From positions 305,726,984 to 305,790,983 of the forward strand of contig NC_053390.1 in the NCBI RefSeq assembly GCF_905171765.1: 64,000 nt of DNA. The letters run 5' to 3'. This document shows positions 1-8,696 of the stretch, one piece after another. The stretch's first letter is position 1. Each line of letters starts with the position of its first letter. This DNA comes from Bufo bufo (Eukaryota; Chordata; Amphibia; Anura; Bufonidae). The notes beneath the pieces were generated by a model that worked only from the letters and a program-made list of their open reading frames with translations, was not told the origin of the DNA and ran no database searches. The translations under genes were made by a program, and so were the position numbers.

Positions 1-289
1 CTCCTCTACCTAGTTGACAGCTTAATACATTTCAATAATTTTTATTTTACATTTTAGGGTGACAATAAAAAAAAATTTTTGTCATAGACCCCTGCTCTAC
101 CAAGTAGACAGGTTAATACATTTCTGTAATTTTTCTGTTACATTCTTGGGTTGACATTATACAATTTTAGACGTGGATAAATCCCTGCTCTGTATAGGTG
201 ACAGGGAATAAAATTTCTGAAATGCTTCTTTAATTGATGCGCGCCACCTCCTTTGAGTCAATGCTTAAACTTTAACAAGTTGTACCACA

Positions 290-620
290 TTTGCGCTTCA
301 ATAATTTGTCCCACATTTCCGCTTTACTCTTTTGGCCAACATTTGCGCCTCAATAACTTTTCCAATATTTCCGCTTTACTCTTTTGGCCCACATTTGGGC
401 TTCTGTAATTTGTCCCACATTTGCGCTATATCAGCTATTCCCACATTTCCGTTTTACTCTTTTGGCCCACATTTGGGCTTCTGTAATTTGTCCCACATTT
501 GCGCCTCAATAGTTTTTCCCATATTTCCCCTTTACTCTTTTGGCCCACATTTGTGCTTCTGTAATTTGTCCCACATTTGCGCCTCAATAGCTTTTCCCAC
601 ATTTCCGCTCGATCCCAATT
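290..620. repeat. Minisatellite of 'cccacatttgcgcttc'-type units
   Basis: Units of roughly 20-60 bp alternate 'cccacatttgcgc', 'aataatttgtcccac' and 'tttccgctttactctt'. There are at least eight recognisable 'cacatttgcgc' or 'cacatttccgc' cores. The array opens a translatable 99-residue frame at 332-631, but this is only the repeat read in phase and has no protein character. In the second module (950-1010) the same place holds only about one unit, so the array has expanded in one module only. Confidence 0.75.
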
Positions 621-640
621 TTTTAAAATAAATTTATCTC

Positions 641-790
641 CCTTAAATTTGGTCTCTTTTTCTCACGCTCCCTCTCCGCCATGGAACCCTGATTCGCCGA
701 TAACAGTGATCAACATGGTAGGCTCAGAAAAGAACATCGAAAGTTGATAGAGAAGATATCCAAATGGATGGTGGATGTCACTGGGGCACC
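641..790 (-). other. 18S rRNA-derived segment, copy 1 (not a functional rRNA gene)
   Basis: On the minus strand this block follows conserved 18S rRNA sequence of the 5' domain. Recognisable words on the plus strand (antisense to rRNA) are 'ctccctctcc', 'ggaaccctgattc', 'accatggtaggc'-like and 'catcgaaagttgatag', in the same order and with nearly the same spacing as in eukaryotic 18S rRNA. Divergence is clearly higher than in copy 2 (for example 'cgccgataacagtgatcaacatgg'-type changes). The flanks are not rRNA, so it is a captured fragment, not an rDNA repeat. The identification is from memory of the conserved 18S sequence. Confidence 0.8.
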
Positions 791-1040
791 TCTACATAGG
801 TGACAGGAACATAAATTTAAAAAAATCGTCAATTACATTGTCAGGTGACATTTTTCTAATTATGCCAGATAGAAACCCCTGCTCTGCATAGTTGACAGGG
901 AATAAAATTTTATAAATACTTCATTAATTAATGCGCGCCACATCCTTTCATTCAATGCTTAAACTTTAAAAAGTTGTCCCGCTTTAATAATTTGTCCCAT
1001 AATTCCGCTCTATAATTTGAAAATTGAAAAAATTAATCCT

Positions 1041-1194
1041 CCCTTGGATGTGGTCTCTTTTTCTTACACTCCCTCTCCAGCGTGGAACCCTGATTCCCTG
1101 CCAACCGTGATCACCATGGTAGGCGGATAAAAGAACATCGAAAGTTGATAGAGCAGATATCAAATTGGATCGTGAACATCACGGGGACGTGCGA
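1041..1194 (-). other. 18S rRNA-derived segment, copy 2 (not a functional rRNA gene)
   Basis: This is the better-preserved copy. From 'ccttggatgtggt' (1042) through 'ctccctctcc', 'gaaccctgattcc', 'atcaccatggtaggc', 'catcgaaagttgatag' to 'acggggacgtgcga' (1194), it runs collinear with about 150 nt of the 18S rRNA 5' domain, rRNA sense being the minus strand. The conserved words are uninterrupted and keep rRNA order, which excludes chance. Beyond 1194 similarity stops abruptly ('catggtggggcag'). Because two diverged copies sit in tandem modules, the capture predates the duplication. Confidence 0.85.
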
Positions 1195-1825
1195 CATGGT
1201 GGGGCAGTAAGTGTGCACACACCTACACGAACTGACTGACAGGGGTCAGCCCCTGCAACTTTTGGGTCTCCAAATTCGGCACATGGCTTGAGCTTGCCCT
1301 TTACCCCTTGGAGGTGCTGGCCTGCCCTGCAGCCAGTGTATTGTCTGAACGTGTGTTTAGCACGACTGGAGGGGGTTATCACAGGTTATATTTCCCAATG
1401 TTTTGGGGTGTACCCTAATTTAAAAAAATAAAAATAAATTTAAAACCAAAAAGCAGTGTAGGCTACCTCCTCCTCCTCCACCGCCGCTTCCACCGCCTCC
1501 TCAACATCCTACTCCATATGGACCTCGTCCTCCTAGATCAAGATTATTATTTTTTATTTTTACGTATGTTATGTTATTTAAAGTCATTTCCCTATCCACA
1601 TTTGTTTGCAGAGCACTTGCCATGCTCTTAACCACATTTTGATGCCATTTGCAGCCTTCTAGCCCTTTCCATGACATTTTTACAGCCATTTTAGTGCTCA
1701 AAAGTTCGGATCCCCATTGACTTCAATGGGGTTCGGGTTCGGGTTCGGGTCCCGAACTCGAACTTTTTTCTGAAGTTCGGGTGAACCTGTCGAACCCGAA
1801 CATCCAGGTGTCCGCTCAACTCTAG

Positions 1826-2603
1826 TCATGTGGTCAGATGAGACCAAAGTAGAACTTTTTTGTCTAAACTTCACTCGTCGTGTTTGGAGGAAAAAGAAGG
1901 ATAAGTTGCATCCCAAGAACACCATCCCTACTGTGAAGCATATGGGTGGTAACATCATGCTTTAGGGGTGCTTTTCTGCGAAGGGGATAGGACAACTGCA
2001 CTGTATTAAGGAAAGGATGAATGGGGCCATTTATTGTGAGATTTTGAGCAACATCCTCCTTTCCTCAGTCAGAGCATTAAAGATGGGTCGTGGCTGGGTG
2101 TTCCAACATGACAACGACCCGAAGCACACAGCCAGGATAACCAAGGAGTGGCTCTGTAAGAAACATATCAAGGTTTTGGAGTGACCTAGCCAGTCTCCAG
2201 ACCTAAACATGTTTGGAGGGAGCCGAAACTCTGTGTTGCTCAGCGACAGCCCCAAAACCTGACAGATCTAGAGCAGATCTGTGTGGAGGAGTGGGCCAAA
2301 ATCCCTGTTGCAGTATGTGCAAACCTGGTCAATAACTACAGGAAACGTTTGACCTCTGTAATTGCAAACATAGGCTTCTGTACCAAATATTAACACTGAT
2401 TTTCTCAGGTGTTCAAATACTTTTGTTCAGCAGTGCAAGACAAATAAATTCTTTAAAAAACAATGTGATTTCCAGATTTTTTTATTTATTCTGTCTCTCA
2501 GGGTGGGAATGATCCTACAATGTGAATTTCAGACCCCTCCATGATTTCTAAGTGTGAGAACTTGCAAAATTGCAGGGTGTTCAAATACTTCTGTTCCTTA
2601 CTG
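1826..2603 (+). pseudogene. Tc1 transposase relic, C-terminal half
   Basis: Translation gives the catalytic part of a Tc1 transposase: SDETKVELF (first Asp), PTVKHMGGNIML, then [10 protein letters not shown] (second Asp) and SQSPDLN. The DLNPIE(N/H)LW glutamate block is damaged by a deletion just after DLN. There are in-frame stops after NIML and after KVLE. The element's right inverted repeat ends at 2603 ('acttctgttccttactg') followed by the TA target at 2604-2605. The N-terminal half is missing because hAT-A is inserted at its left edge. It is a dead element that entered the BED exon of hAT-B. Confidence 0.85.
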
Positions 2604-2606
2604 TAT

Positions 2607-2931
2607 GGTGATGCTGCATATGTTGACGCAGGGCAGTGGTGCCAACATTGGCTTCCTGGCCACGCTTCACCTTCTGCCCACATATTCTACATATGACCAT
2701 GTTAACCTCCTCCAGCGGCTTAACAAAAAACTGCCACACCACGAAGTAGGTGATTTTCCCCCCAACAGTCCGCACTGACGGACTGCTACCGCCGCTGCTA
2801 CCGCCGCTGCTTCCGTGAACCCCTACACCACTACTTTCCAGGCAGGTAGGCTGCTGCAAAGCAGATGGTCTATGCCGAGCACGTTTGGCTCCCGACCTCC
2901 CACTGCTGCCACCCTGCTGACTCACAGCCAT
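2607..2931 (-). pseudogene. BED-type zinc finger, N-terminus of hAT-B transposase (truncated)
   Basis: The likely start is the ATG at 2931 (MAVSQQGGSSG), the first Met outside the tandem array; the frame stays open further upstream only through repeat sequence. A Ser/Gly-rich linker (SSGGSSGGSS) precedes the BED finger: VVWQFF, then CRICGQ (C-x2-C) and LRQHMQHHH (His ligands). BED fingers bind DNA and are typical of hAT transposases and ZBED proteins. Just after the His ligands the frame runs into the Tc1 inverted repeat and ends. It is transposon-derived and not a host ZBED gene, given the array and terminal repeat directly upstream. Confidence 0.75.
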
Positions 2932-2935
2932 GCTT

Positions 2936-4110
2936 TCAACACATATAACCGCCGAAGTAAACTGAGAATATATTTTTCTTTTTGTACTGAAATAGGCCAC
3001 TAAACGCTGTCAACACATATAACCACCGAAGTGAACCGAGAATATTTTTTTTCTTTTTGTACTGAAATAGGCCACTTAATGCTTTCAACACATATAACCG
3101 CCAAAGTGAACGGAGAATATATTTTTCTTTTTATACTGAAATAGGCCACTAAACGCTGTCAACACATATAACCACCGAAGTGAACCGAGAATATTTTTTT
3201 TCTTTTTGTACTGAAATAGGCCACTTAATGCTTTCAACACATATAACCGCCAAAGTGAACGGAGAATATATTTTTCTTTTTATACTGAAATAGGCCACTA
3301 AACGCTGTCAACACATATAACCGCCGAAGTAAACTGAGAATAGATTTTTCTTTTTGTACTGAAATAGGCCACTAAACGCTGTCAACACATATAACCACCG
3401 AAGTGAACTGAAAATATATTTTTCTTTTTGTACTGAAATAGGCCACTAAACACTGTCAACACATATAACCGCCAAAGTGAACTGAGAATATATTTTTCAT
3501 TTTGTACTGAAAAAGGCCACTAAACGCTGTCAACACATATAACCACCGAAGTGAACCGAGAATATTTTTTTTCTTTTTGTACTGAAATAGGCCACTAAAT
3601 GCTTTCAACACATATAACCGCCAAAGTGAACTGAGAATATATTTTTCTTTTTATACTGAAATAGGCCACTAAACGCTGTCAACACATATAACTGCAGAAG
3701 TAAACTGAGAATATATTTTTCTTTTTGTACTGAAATAGGCCACTAAACGCTTTCAACAGATATTTCCACCAAAGTGAACTGAAAATATATTTTTATTTTT
3801 GTACTGAAATAGGCCACTAAACGCTTTCGCCACAAATAACTGTAACCATGAAGTACGTATATATTCTTCTTTTTGTACTGAAATTGGCCACTAAACGCTT
3901 TCAACACATACGGTAACTGCAGAAGTGTTCTCAGAATATATTTATAACTGCAGAAGTGTTCTCAGAAGTGAACTGAAAATTTATTTATCTTTTTGTGCTG
4001 AAATAGACCACTAAACGCTTTCACCACAAATAACTGTAACAGTAAATTGCGTATATATTTTTCTTTCTGTACTAAAATAAGCCACTAAAGGCTTTTTAAC
4101 ATATTACTTG
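2936..4110. repeat. Tandem array of about 75-bp units (hAT-B subterminal)
   Basis: About 15 units each contain 'caacacatataaccgccgaa', 'gaatatatttttctttttgt' and 'actgaaataggccactaaac'. Units start near 2937, 3011, 3086, 3160, 3235, 3309, 3384, 3458, 3531, 3606, 3679 and 3753, so the period is 73-76 bp. Right-hand units (after about 3780) are more diverged and partly rearranged. Alternate units share variants ('gctttcaaca' against 'cgctgtcaac'), which suggests duplication of a two-unit block around 3010-3310. Confidence 0.9.
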
Positions 4111-4657
4111 CACACCAATAACAAGAACAAATTGCTGGAATGACAGAACTGTAGAATGGCTATTTGGATCCCAAAAAAAATCTTTCCCTGAACTTGTAAA
4201 TCGCTTTTCTAGCAGTGTCCCTAGCGCCTTCTGACGTCTCTTCCTGCACTAACATGCTCTAAATGATTTCTTCCTATACTTTCCCTGCACTTATAAATCA
4301 TTTTTACAGTTTTTTTTGTCACAATGAGGTTTTTCCTATTGCTGTCCCTAGCGCCTTCTCACGTCTGTTCCTGCACTCAGAATGCTGGAAAATGTCTGAA
4401 TCTAAGATGGCCGCCGTATTTATAGGGCTGTGACATCACAGGGCTGGCTGGCTGCTGATTGGCTGCATCATGCATGTCAGTCTGGGTGATCCTGCCTTCC
4501 CAAACTTTCTCCATGTCCTTACACGTGCTGCAGCCACTTTAAGAAAAATGCGATTCGTTACCACGAAGCGCAAGGAAATTTGCATTTGTTGCAAATTGAA
4601 TTTTTCCTGAAATTCGGATTGAATTTCACTTTGTCAGCTTCGATTCGCTCATCTCTA

Positions 4658-5500
4658 ATGAAGACCATTACTTCCTTTTTACCAAAGGCTGTTTCTAAAT
4701 TCCATAAGAAGCAAGAGATTGTTCTCCCATGTTTTTGTGATAATCCTTCTAATGACAGTGAAGCATCTTTCTATTGTCTAGTTGTTAGAAGGTGTCTAGT
4801 TCGCCACTTTGAGGCTACTAAGGATTCAAGGAAAGCAGAAAACCTTTTTGTGCAGTATCAGGGAAAGAATAAAGGGTTCTTGGCTAGTAGAAGTACCATC
4901 AACAGATATTTATTCAACAATCAGGACCTTCTTCCGCCTTCCTTTTTCAGGCTCATTCCTCCTTCCTTTTTTCAGGCTCATTCTACTTCCTGGGCTGAGA
5001 AAGCAGAAGCCTTGTTGGATCAGATATGTAAAGCAGCTATCTGGACTTCCCCTTCTACCTTTCTCAGGTACAATCTATTGCACTTTTTCCACTATCTGAT
5101 CTTGTCTTTGGTCGGAATGTTTTGCAGGCAGTAAACTCTCCAATTTCTTTACTTCTAGTCTATTTCTCTATGGGTGCCGTTATGGGTAAGGAGGTAAAAG
5201 ACAGATTACACTTACCAGCAATCTATTTTTTCCAGAACCCATAACAGCACCCCAGTTTTCCTTCCCTTTTCCTTTGGGCCTTTATGTTACCTTTTCGTTT
5301 TGAGTGTATTTCACTACAGCAAAAAGAATGGTTTTGTAAGCTATAGGGCTTTTCTATCCTTCGGCTGAATTCCTAGCAAAACAGAGGTATGTAGATGCAT
5401 GTCCCATTTTTTATGTTGCAGGTTTCTTGTCAAAGGGAAGGTGGTCCTCTCCATTGGAGCCGTTATGGGTTTTGGAAAAACAGATTACTATTAACTATTG
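4658..5500 (+). pseudogene. DIRS-type retroelement fragment: tyrosine recombinase and 3' end
   Basis: The frame from 4667 reads like the C-terminal tyrosine-recombinase region of vertebrate DIRS elements: FLPKAVSKFHKKQEIVLP, then LVVRRCLVRHFEATKD and LFVQYQGKNKGFLASRSTI. Further on WTSPSTFLRY (the recombinase core before the nucleophile) is followed by a frameshift into the frame reading FGRNVLQAV. Downstream, 'ggtgccgttatgggtaagg' (5174) is repeated in inverted form ('aacccataacagcacccc', 5237) and again directly at 5460. This matches the terminal and circle-junction repeats of DIRS. Earlier ORFs (gag, RT/RNase H) are absent; hAT-B abuts its left side. Confidence 0.7.
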
Positions 5501-5838
5501 GTTAGCGTACTTTGAGACAGATTTGAAAGCCAGAAATATGGTGCAAAATGGAGCATCATAGGCCTCGCCCCTTTGTCAATCATGTCAGAAAAAAGTGTAC
5601 AAACTGTAGATGCCCAATTTGTACCATGTTTTAGACAAATTTTTGGAGCAGATACATTAATAAATTAGGGCCACTGTGTGCTAGTTTCCTATACACCTTG
5701 TAGGATGTTTTAATCTATACATTCACAGGTCCCAGACACAAGCATCTGATACATGTGATCGGCAGCACTGTCAGACTTGGATGCCTAGAGGGCGTGCTGT
5801 TTTAGTGTGAATAAACTGTGTAGCACTGCTGATGAATG
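5501..5838. other. Unassigned intergenic sequence
   Basis: I see no coding potential, terminal repeat or tandem structure here. The stretch lies between the DIRS relic and the DD36E Tc1 element, and its last bases supply the TA target (5839-5840). Confidence 0.5.
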
Positions 5839-5840
5839 TA

Positions 5841-6890
5841 CACTCACCTAAATAATTATTAGGAACACCTGTTCTATTTCTCATTAATGCAATTATCTAG
5901 TCAACCAATCACATGGCAGTTGCTTTAATGCATTTAGGGGTGTGGTCCTGGTCAAGACAATCTCCTGAACTCCAAACTGAATGTCAGAATGGGAAAGAAA
6001 GGTGATTTAAGCAATTTTGAGCGTGGCATAGTTGTTGGTGCCAGACGGGCCGGTCTGAGTATTTCACAATCTGCTCAGTTACTGGGATTTTCACACACAA
6101 CCATTTCTAGGGTTTACAAAGAATGGTGTGAAAAGGGAAAAACATCCAGTATGCGGCAGTCCTGTGGGCAAAAATGCCTTGTGGATGCTAGAGGTCAGAG
6201 GAGAATGGGCCGACTGATTCAAGCTGATAGAAGAGCAACGTTGACTGAAATAACCACTCGTTACAACCGAGGTATGCAGCAAAGCATTTGTGAAGCCACA
6301 ACACGCACAACCTTGAGGGGGATGGGCTACAACAGCAGAAGACCCCACCGGGTACCACTCATCTCCACTACAAATAGGAAAAAGAGGCTACAATTTGCAC
6401 GAGCTCACCAAAATTGGACTGTTGAAGACTGGAAAAATGTTGCCTGGTCTGATGAGTCTCGATTTCTGTTGAGACATTCAAATGGTAGAGTCCGAATTTG
6501 GCGTAAACAGAATGAGAACATGTATCCATCCTCTGATGGCTACTTCCAGCAGGATAATGCACCATGTCACAAAGCTCGAATAATTTCAAATTGGTTTCTT
6601 GAACATGACAATGAGTTCACTGTACTAAAATGGCCCCCACAGTCACTAGATCTCAACCCAATAGAGCATCTTTGGGATGTGGTGGAACGGGAGCTTCGTG
6701 CCCTGGATGTGCATCCCTCAAATCTCCATCAACTGCAAGATGCTATCCTATCAATATGGGCCAACATTTCTAAAGAATGCTATCAGCACCTTGTTGAATC
6801 AATGCCACGTAGAATTAAGGCAGTTCTGAAGGCAAAAGGGGGTCCAACACCGTATTAGTATGGTGTTCCTAATAATTCTTTAGGTGAGTG
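5841..6890 (+). mobile_element. Tc1/mariner element, DD36E lineage, 1050 bp, both ends present
   Basis: The left inverted repeat starts CACTCACCTAAATAATTATT and the right one, reverse-complemented, starts CACTCACCTAAAGAATTATT: one mismatch in the first 29 bp, both reading on into AGGAACACC. TA duplications flank it at 5839-5840 and 6891-6892. The only coding content is an internally deleted transposase. With near-identical ends it is young, but it could move only with transposase supplied in trans. Spacing between the second Asp and the Glu is 36 residues, placing it in the DD36E group (known as Incomer). Confidence 0.9.
5989..6858 (+). pseudogene. DD36E transposase with internal in-frame deletion, 289 aa
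   Basis: The frame is open from MGKKGDLSNFERG to GGPTPY. The N-terminal helix-turn-helix region (about residues 5-110) includes SISQSAQLLGFSHTTISRVY. The first catalytic Asp is in AWSDESRFLL, the second in FQQDNAPCHKA, and the Glu in LDLNPIEHLW. Between NMYPSS and DGYFQQD the block normally linking them (with the conserved GGGGVMVWG-type glycine box) is missing, so the protein is roughly 50-60 residues shorter than family members. The core fold should be broken although the frame is intact. The missing block is inferred from family knowledge and from the gap between first and second Asp. Confidence 0.85.
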
Positions 6891-6906
6891 TATATTACTA
6901 TACTTA

Positions 6907-7386
6907 GGCTACTTTCACACTTGCGGCAGAGGATTCCGGCAGACAGTTTCGTCGCCGGAACTGCCTGCCGGATCCGTCAATCTGTATGCAAACGGACAGC
7001 AAGCATTTGTAGACGGATCCGGATGGGGATCCGTCTCACAAATGCATTGCAAGATCCGTCTCTCAGTTTGTAATAGCGGATCTGTCAATGCGGTAATTTT
7101 AATGCCGGATCCAGCATTAATGCATGTCAATGGGGAAAAAATGCTGGATCCGGCATTCCGGCAAGTTTTCCGGAATTTTGGATGGAGAAAAAAATGCAGC
7201 ATGCTCCGGTATTATCTCCGTCCTGAAAAGTCAAAAAGACTGAACTGATAACATCCTGATGCATCCTGAACGAATTGCTCTCCATTCAGAATGCATTAGG
7301 ATAAAACTGATCAGTTCTTTTCCGGTATTGAGCCCCTAGGACGGAACTCAATGCCGTAAAAGAATAACGCTAGTGTGAAAGTACCA
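6907..7386. mobile_element. Harbinger-like MITE, about 480 bp
   Basis: Imperfect terminal repeats GGCTACTTTCACACTTGCG (left) and the inverted CGCTAGTGTGAAAGTACC (right) enclose a non-coding, 'ccggatccg'-rich interior. TTA occurs at both flanks (6904-6906 and 7387-7389), as expected for a three-base TWA target. A similar 767-bp element is at 11040-11806, with related ends (GGCCTCTTTCACACTTGCG). No transposase. Superfamily is inferred from end style and target length. Confidence 0.75.
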
Positions 7387-7389
7387 TTA

Positions 7390-8682
7390 GCGACACTTAA
7401 GGACAAAGCCGATAGGAAATTATTTTTCATGAAACAGACAGCGTTCGTACAGTCAGCTAAATTACTGGCTCAATTAGTAAGTCATAATTTGCCCTCCTCA
7501 ACAATTTTAGCAGTTAGAGACCCCACAGGACAACTACACAACGTGCAAGAGGCGATTCTCCGCACCTTTACACACTTCTACCAAGATTTATACAGATCTA
7601 GCATAACAGCAACTGAAGCGGAGATATCTGCATATTTGGAGGGCATATCCCTACCTACTCTTACTACAACACAACGTGCCCAAATTAGATCAACCAATTA
7701 GCTCAGAAGAAATAACACAAGCAATATCAGACCTTAAAGAATAACTGTCACATATAGACCCTAATTTCAATTTTCATATATGTAGTTACAAATAACATGA
7801 TATTCCAGAATCAGTTACTATTAGACTGACTTACCCCATATTTAATAAGATTCAGCCCTTAGCAACCAGTCTGCATAAAACTGCAATTTCACTATTCAGT
7901 TCAGATGGCCGCCACTGCCCTCACCCTGAGGTTAATCCCGCCTGCCCTCACTAGCTAGTAACAATAGCCCCCCAAAAGTGTCAGTAACCAGAGCCCTCCC
8001 CCCCCTAAAGGGTTAATCTCCTGCAGCACAAAGGGGTCCTCTTACCACATGTTGCTTTCATTTATACACTGAGCAGATGGCAGATCTCCCTTCCCTGGTC
8101 TGCGCTGCTTCCACTCTGCATTCTCCAGCTCTGCTGAGTGAGGGAGCGTCTGCCAAGAGCAGGGACAGGGAGAAGTGCACACAGCCCAGGCACTGTTATC
8201 AGCTGCTCGGGAGGACCTGGCTTTAATCATTTACTTACAGTCCCTGGCTGTCAGTAATGTGACCCTGCACGCTGCGTGCTCCGTCCTTCAACAGATAGAC
8301 GGACCATGCCTAGCAACCCTATTTTAAGCACAGGTAAAAATAGGCAGTACAGGGAACAAAAATGTGGAATTAAGGGGTAATTGAATACACAGTGAAAAGT
8401 TGAAATAGGGCCACCAAGGTGATATTAATCACCACAATCCAATACTCCCCCCCAAAAAAATAAGACAGTTATCCTTTAATAATGGGAAATCTCCCGGCCC
8501 AGATGGGCTCCCAAAGAAGTGTATGCTAAATATGTGGAGGTAATAGCCCCTCAATTGTTATCCACCCTCCAATTCTTCTTTGAAAGGGGACTCTTGCCCG
8601 AGACTTTTATGGAAGCCACTATTGTACTATTACTCAAACCTGATAAGGACCCCTTAGAGTGTGGCTCATATAGACCCATAGC
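7390..8682 (+). pseudogene. L1-A ORF2, linker and start of reverse transcriptase
   Basis: The first piece (7390-7733) reads ATLKDKADRKLFFMKQ, AKLLAQLVSHN and AVRDPTGQLHNVQEAI, typical of the L1 region between endonuclease and RT. Across the MITE at 7738-8475 it continues NNGKSPGPDGLPK, then TFMEATIVLLLKPDKDP and CGSYRPIA, the RT fingers motifs. A small disruption after GPDGLPKK and a TGA after RPIA mark it as dead. Removing the MITE with one TTAA reads D-L-N-N-G-K-S-P without a break. Confidence 0.85.
7738..8475 (+). mobile_element. TTAA-flanked MITE, copy 1 (738 bp, piggyBac-like ends)
   Basis: The element starts AGAATAACTGTCAC and ends GTGACAGTTATCCT-like in inverted form, flanked by TTAA at 7734-7737 and 8476-8479. 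A second copy in reverse orientation lies at 59355-60091, 737 bp long and also in TTAA. The short open frame at 8042-8230 (minus) recurs in that copy (59601-59789) with few changes, which reflects shared repeat sequence and not a gene. It is non-coding. TTAA targets fit piggyBac or Kolobok; ends alone do not decide. Confidence 0.9.
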
Positions 8683-8696
8683 ATGATTAAATGTAG

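Larger units (their letters stand above)
1..950. repeat. Imperfect tandem repeats of about 90 bp inside hAT-A
   Basis: A module of the form 'cctctac..agttgacagg' followed by A/T-rich sequence recurs at about 1, 90, 183, 787 and 875. The copies at 183 and 875 continue into a shared 'aatgcgcgccac' stretch and then into an rRNA-like block. The array therefore has short units nested in a longer duplicated module (about 183-790 and 875-1194). It lies in the 5' subterminal part of the transposon, where the other hAT elements of this window also carry unrelated tandem arrays. Confidence 0.7.
1..1825 (-). mobile_element. hAT-A: 5' portion of a hAT-type DNA transposon
   Basis: Read on the minus strand, the element begins at about 1825 with TAGAGTTGAGCGGAC, which closely resembles the start of hAT-D at 60598 (TAGGGTTGAGCGAAC). 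It continues with subterminal 'ttcgggttcgggt' motifs and their inverted partners (1695-1800). A GGC/GGA-rich stretch follows (1465-1500), then rRNA-derived blocks and tandem repeats down to the window start. No transposase ORF is in the window, so the coding part, if any, lies left of position 1. It interrupts a Tc1 relic that resumes at 1826. Superfamily assignment is by end similarity to hAT-D, which does encode a BED-finger hAT transposase. The 8-bp target duplication cannot be checked because the other end is outside. Confidence 0.65.
2606..4657 (-). mobile_element. hAT-B: 5' half of a BED-finger hAT transposon
   Basis: On the minus strand the end is TAGAGATGAGCGAATCG at 4657, followed by a promoter-like GC-richer section with an inverted CCAAT box ('ctgattggctg', about 4450). 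A 75-bp tandem array comes next (4110-2936), then the first coding exon with a BED zinc finger (2931-2607), where a Tc1 inserted at TA 2604-2605. The rest of the transposase is not in the window; it would lie beyond the Tc1 and hAT-A. Its end differs from those of hAT-A and hAT-D, so it is a separate family. Confidence 0.75.

Noticed and set aside
641..1194. A real rRNA gene fragment of an rDNA array
   Set aside because: Similarity is limited to about 150 bp, both copies are diverged, and the flanks are transposon sequence and minisatellite.
2607..2931. A host ZBED gene exon
   Set aside because: It is preceded by a subterminal tandem array and a hAT end, so it belongs to a transposon.
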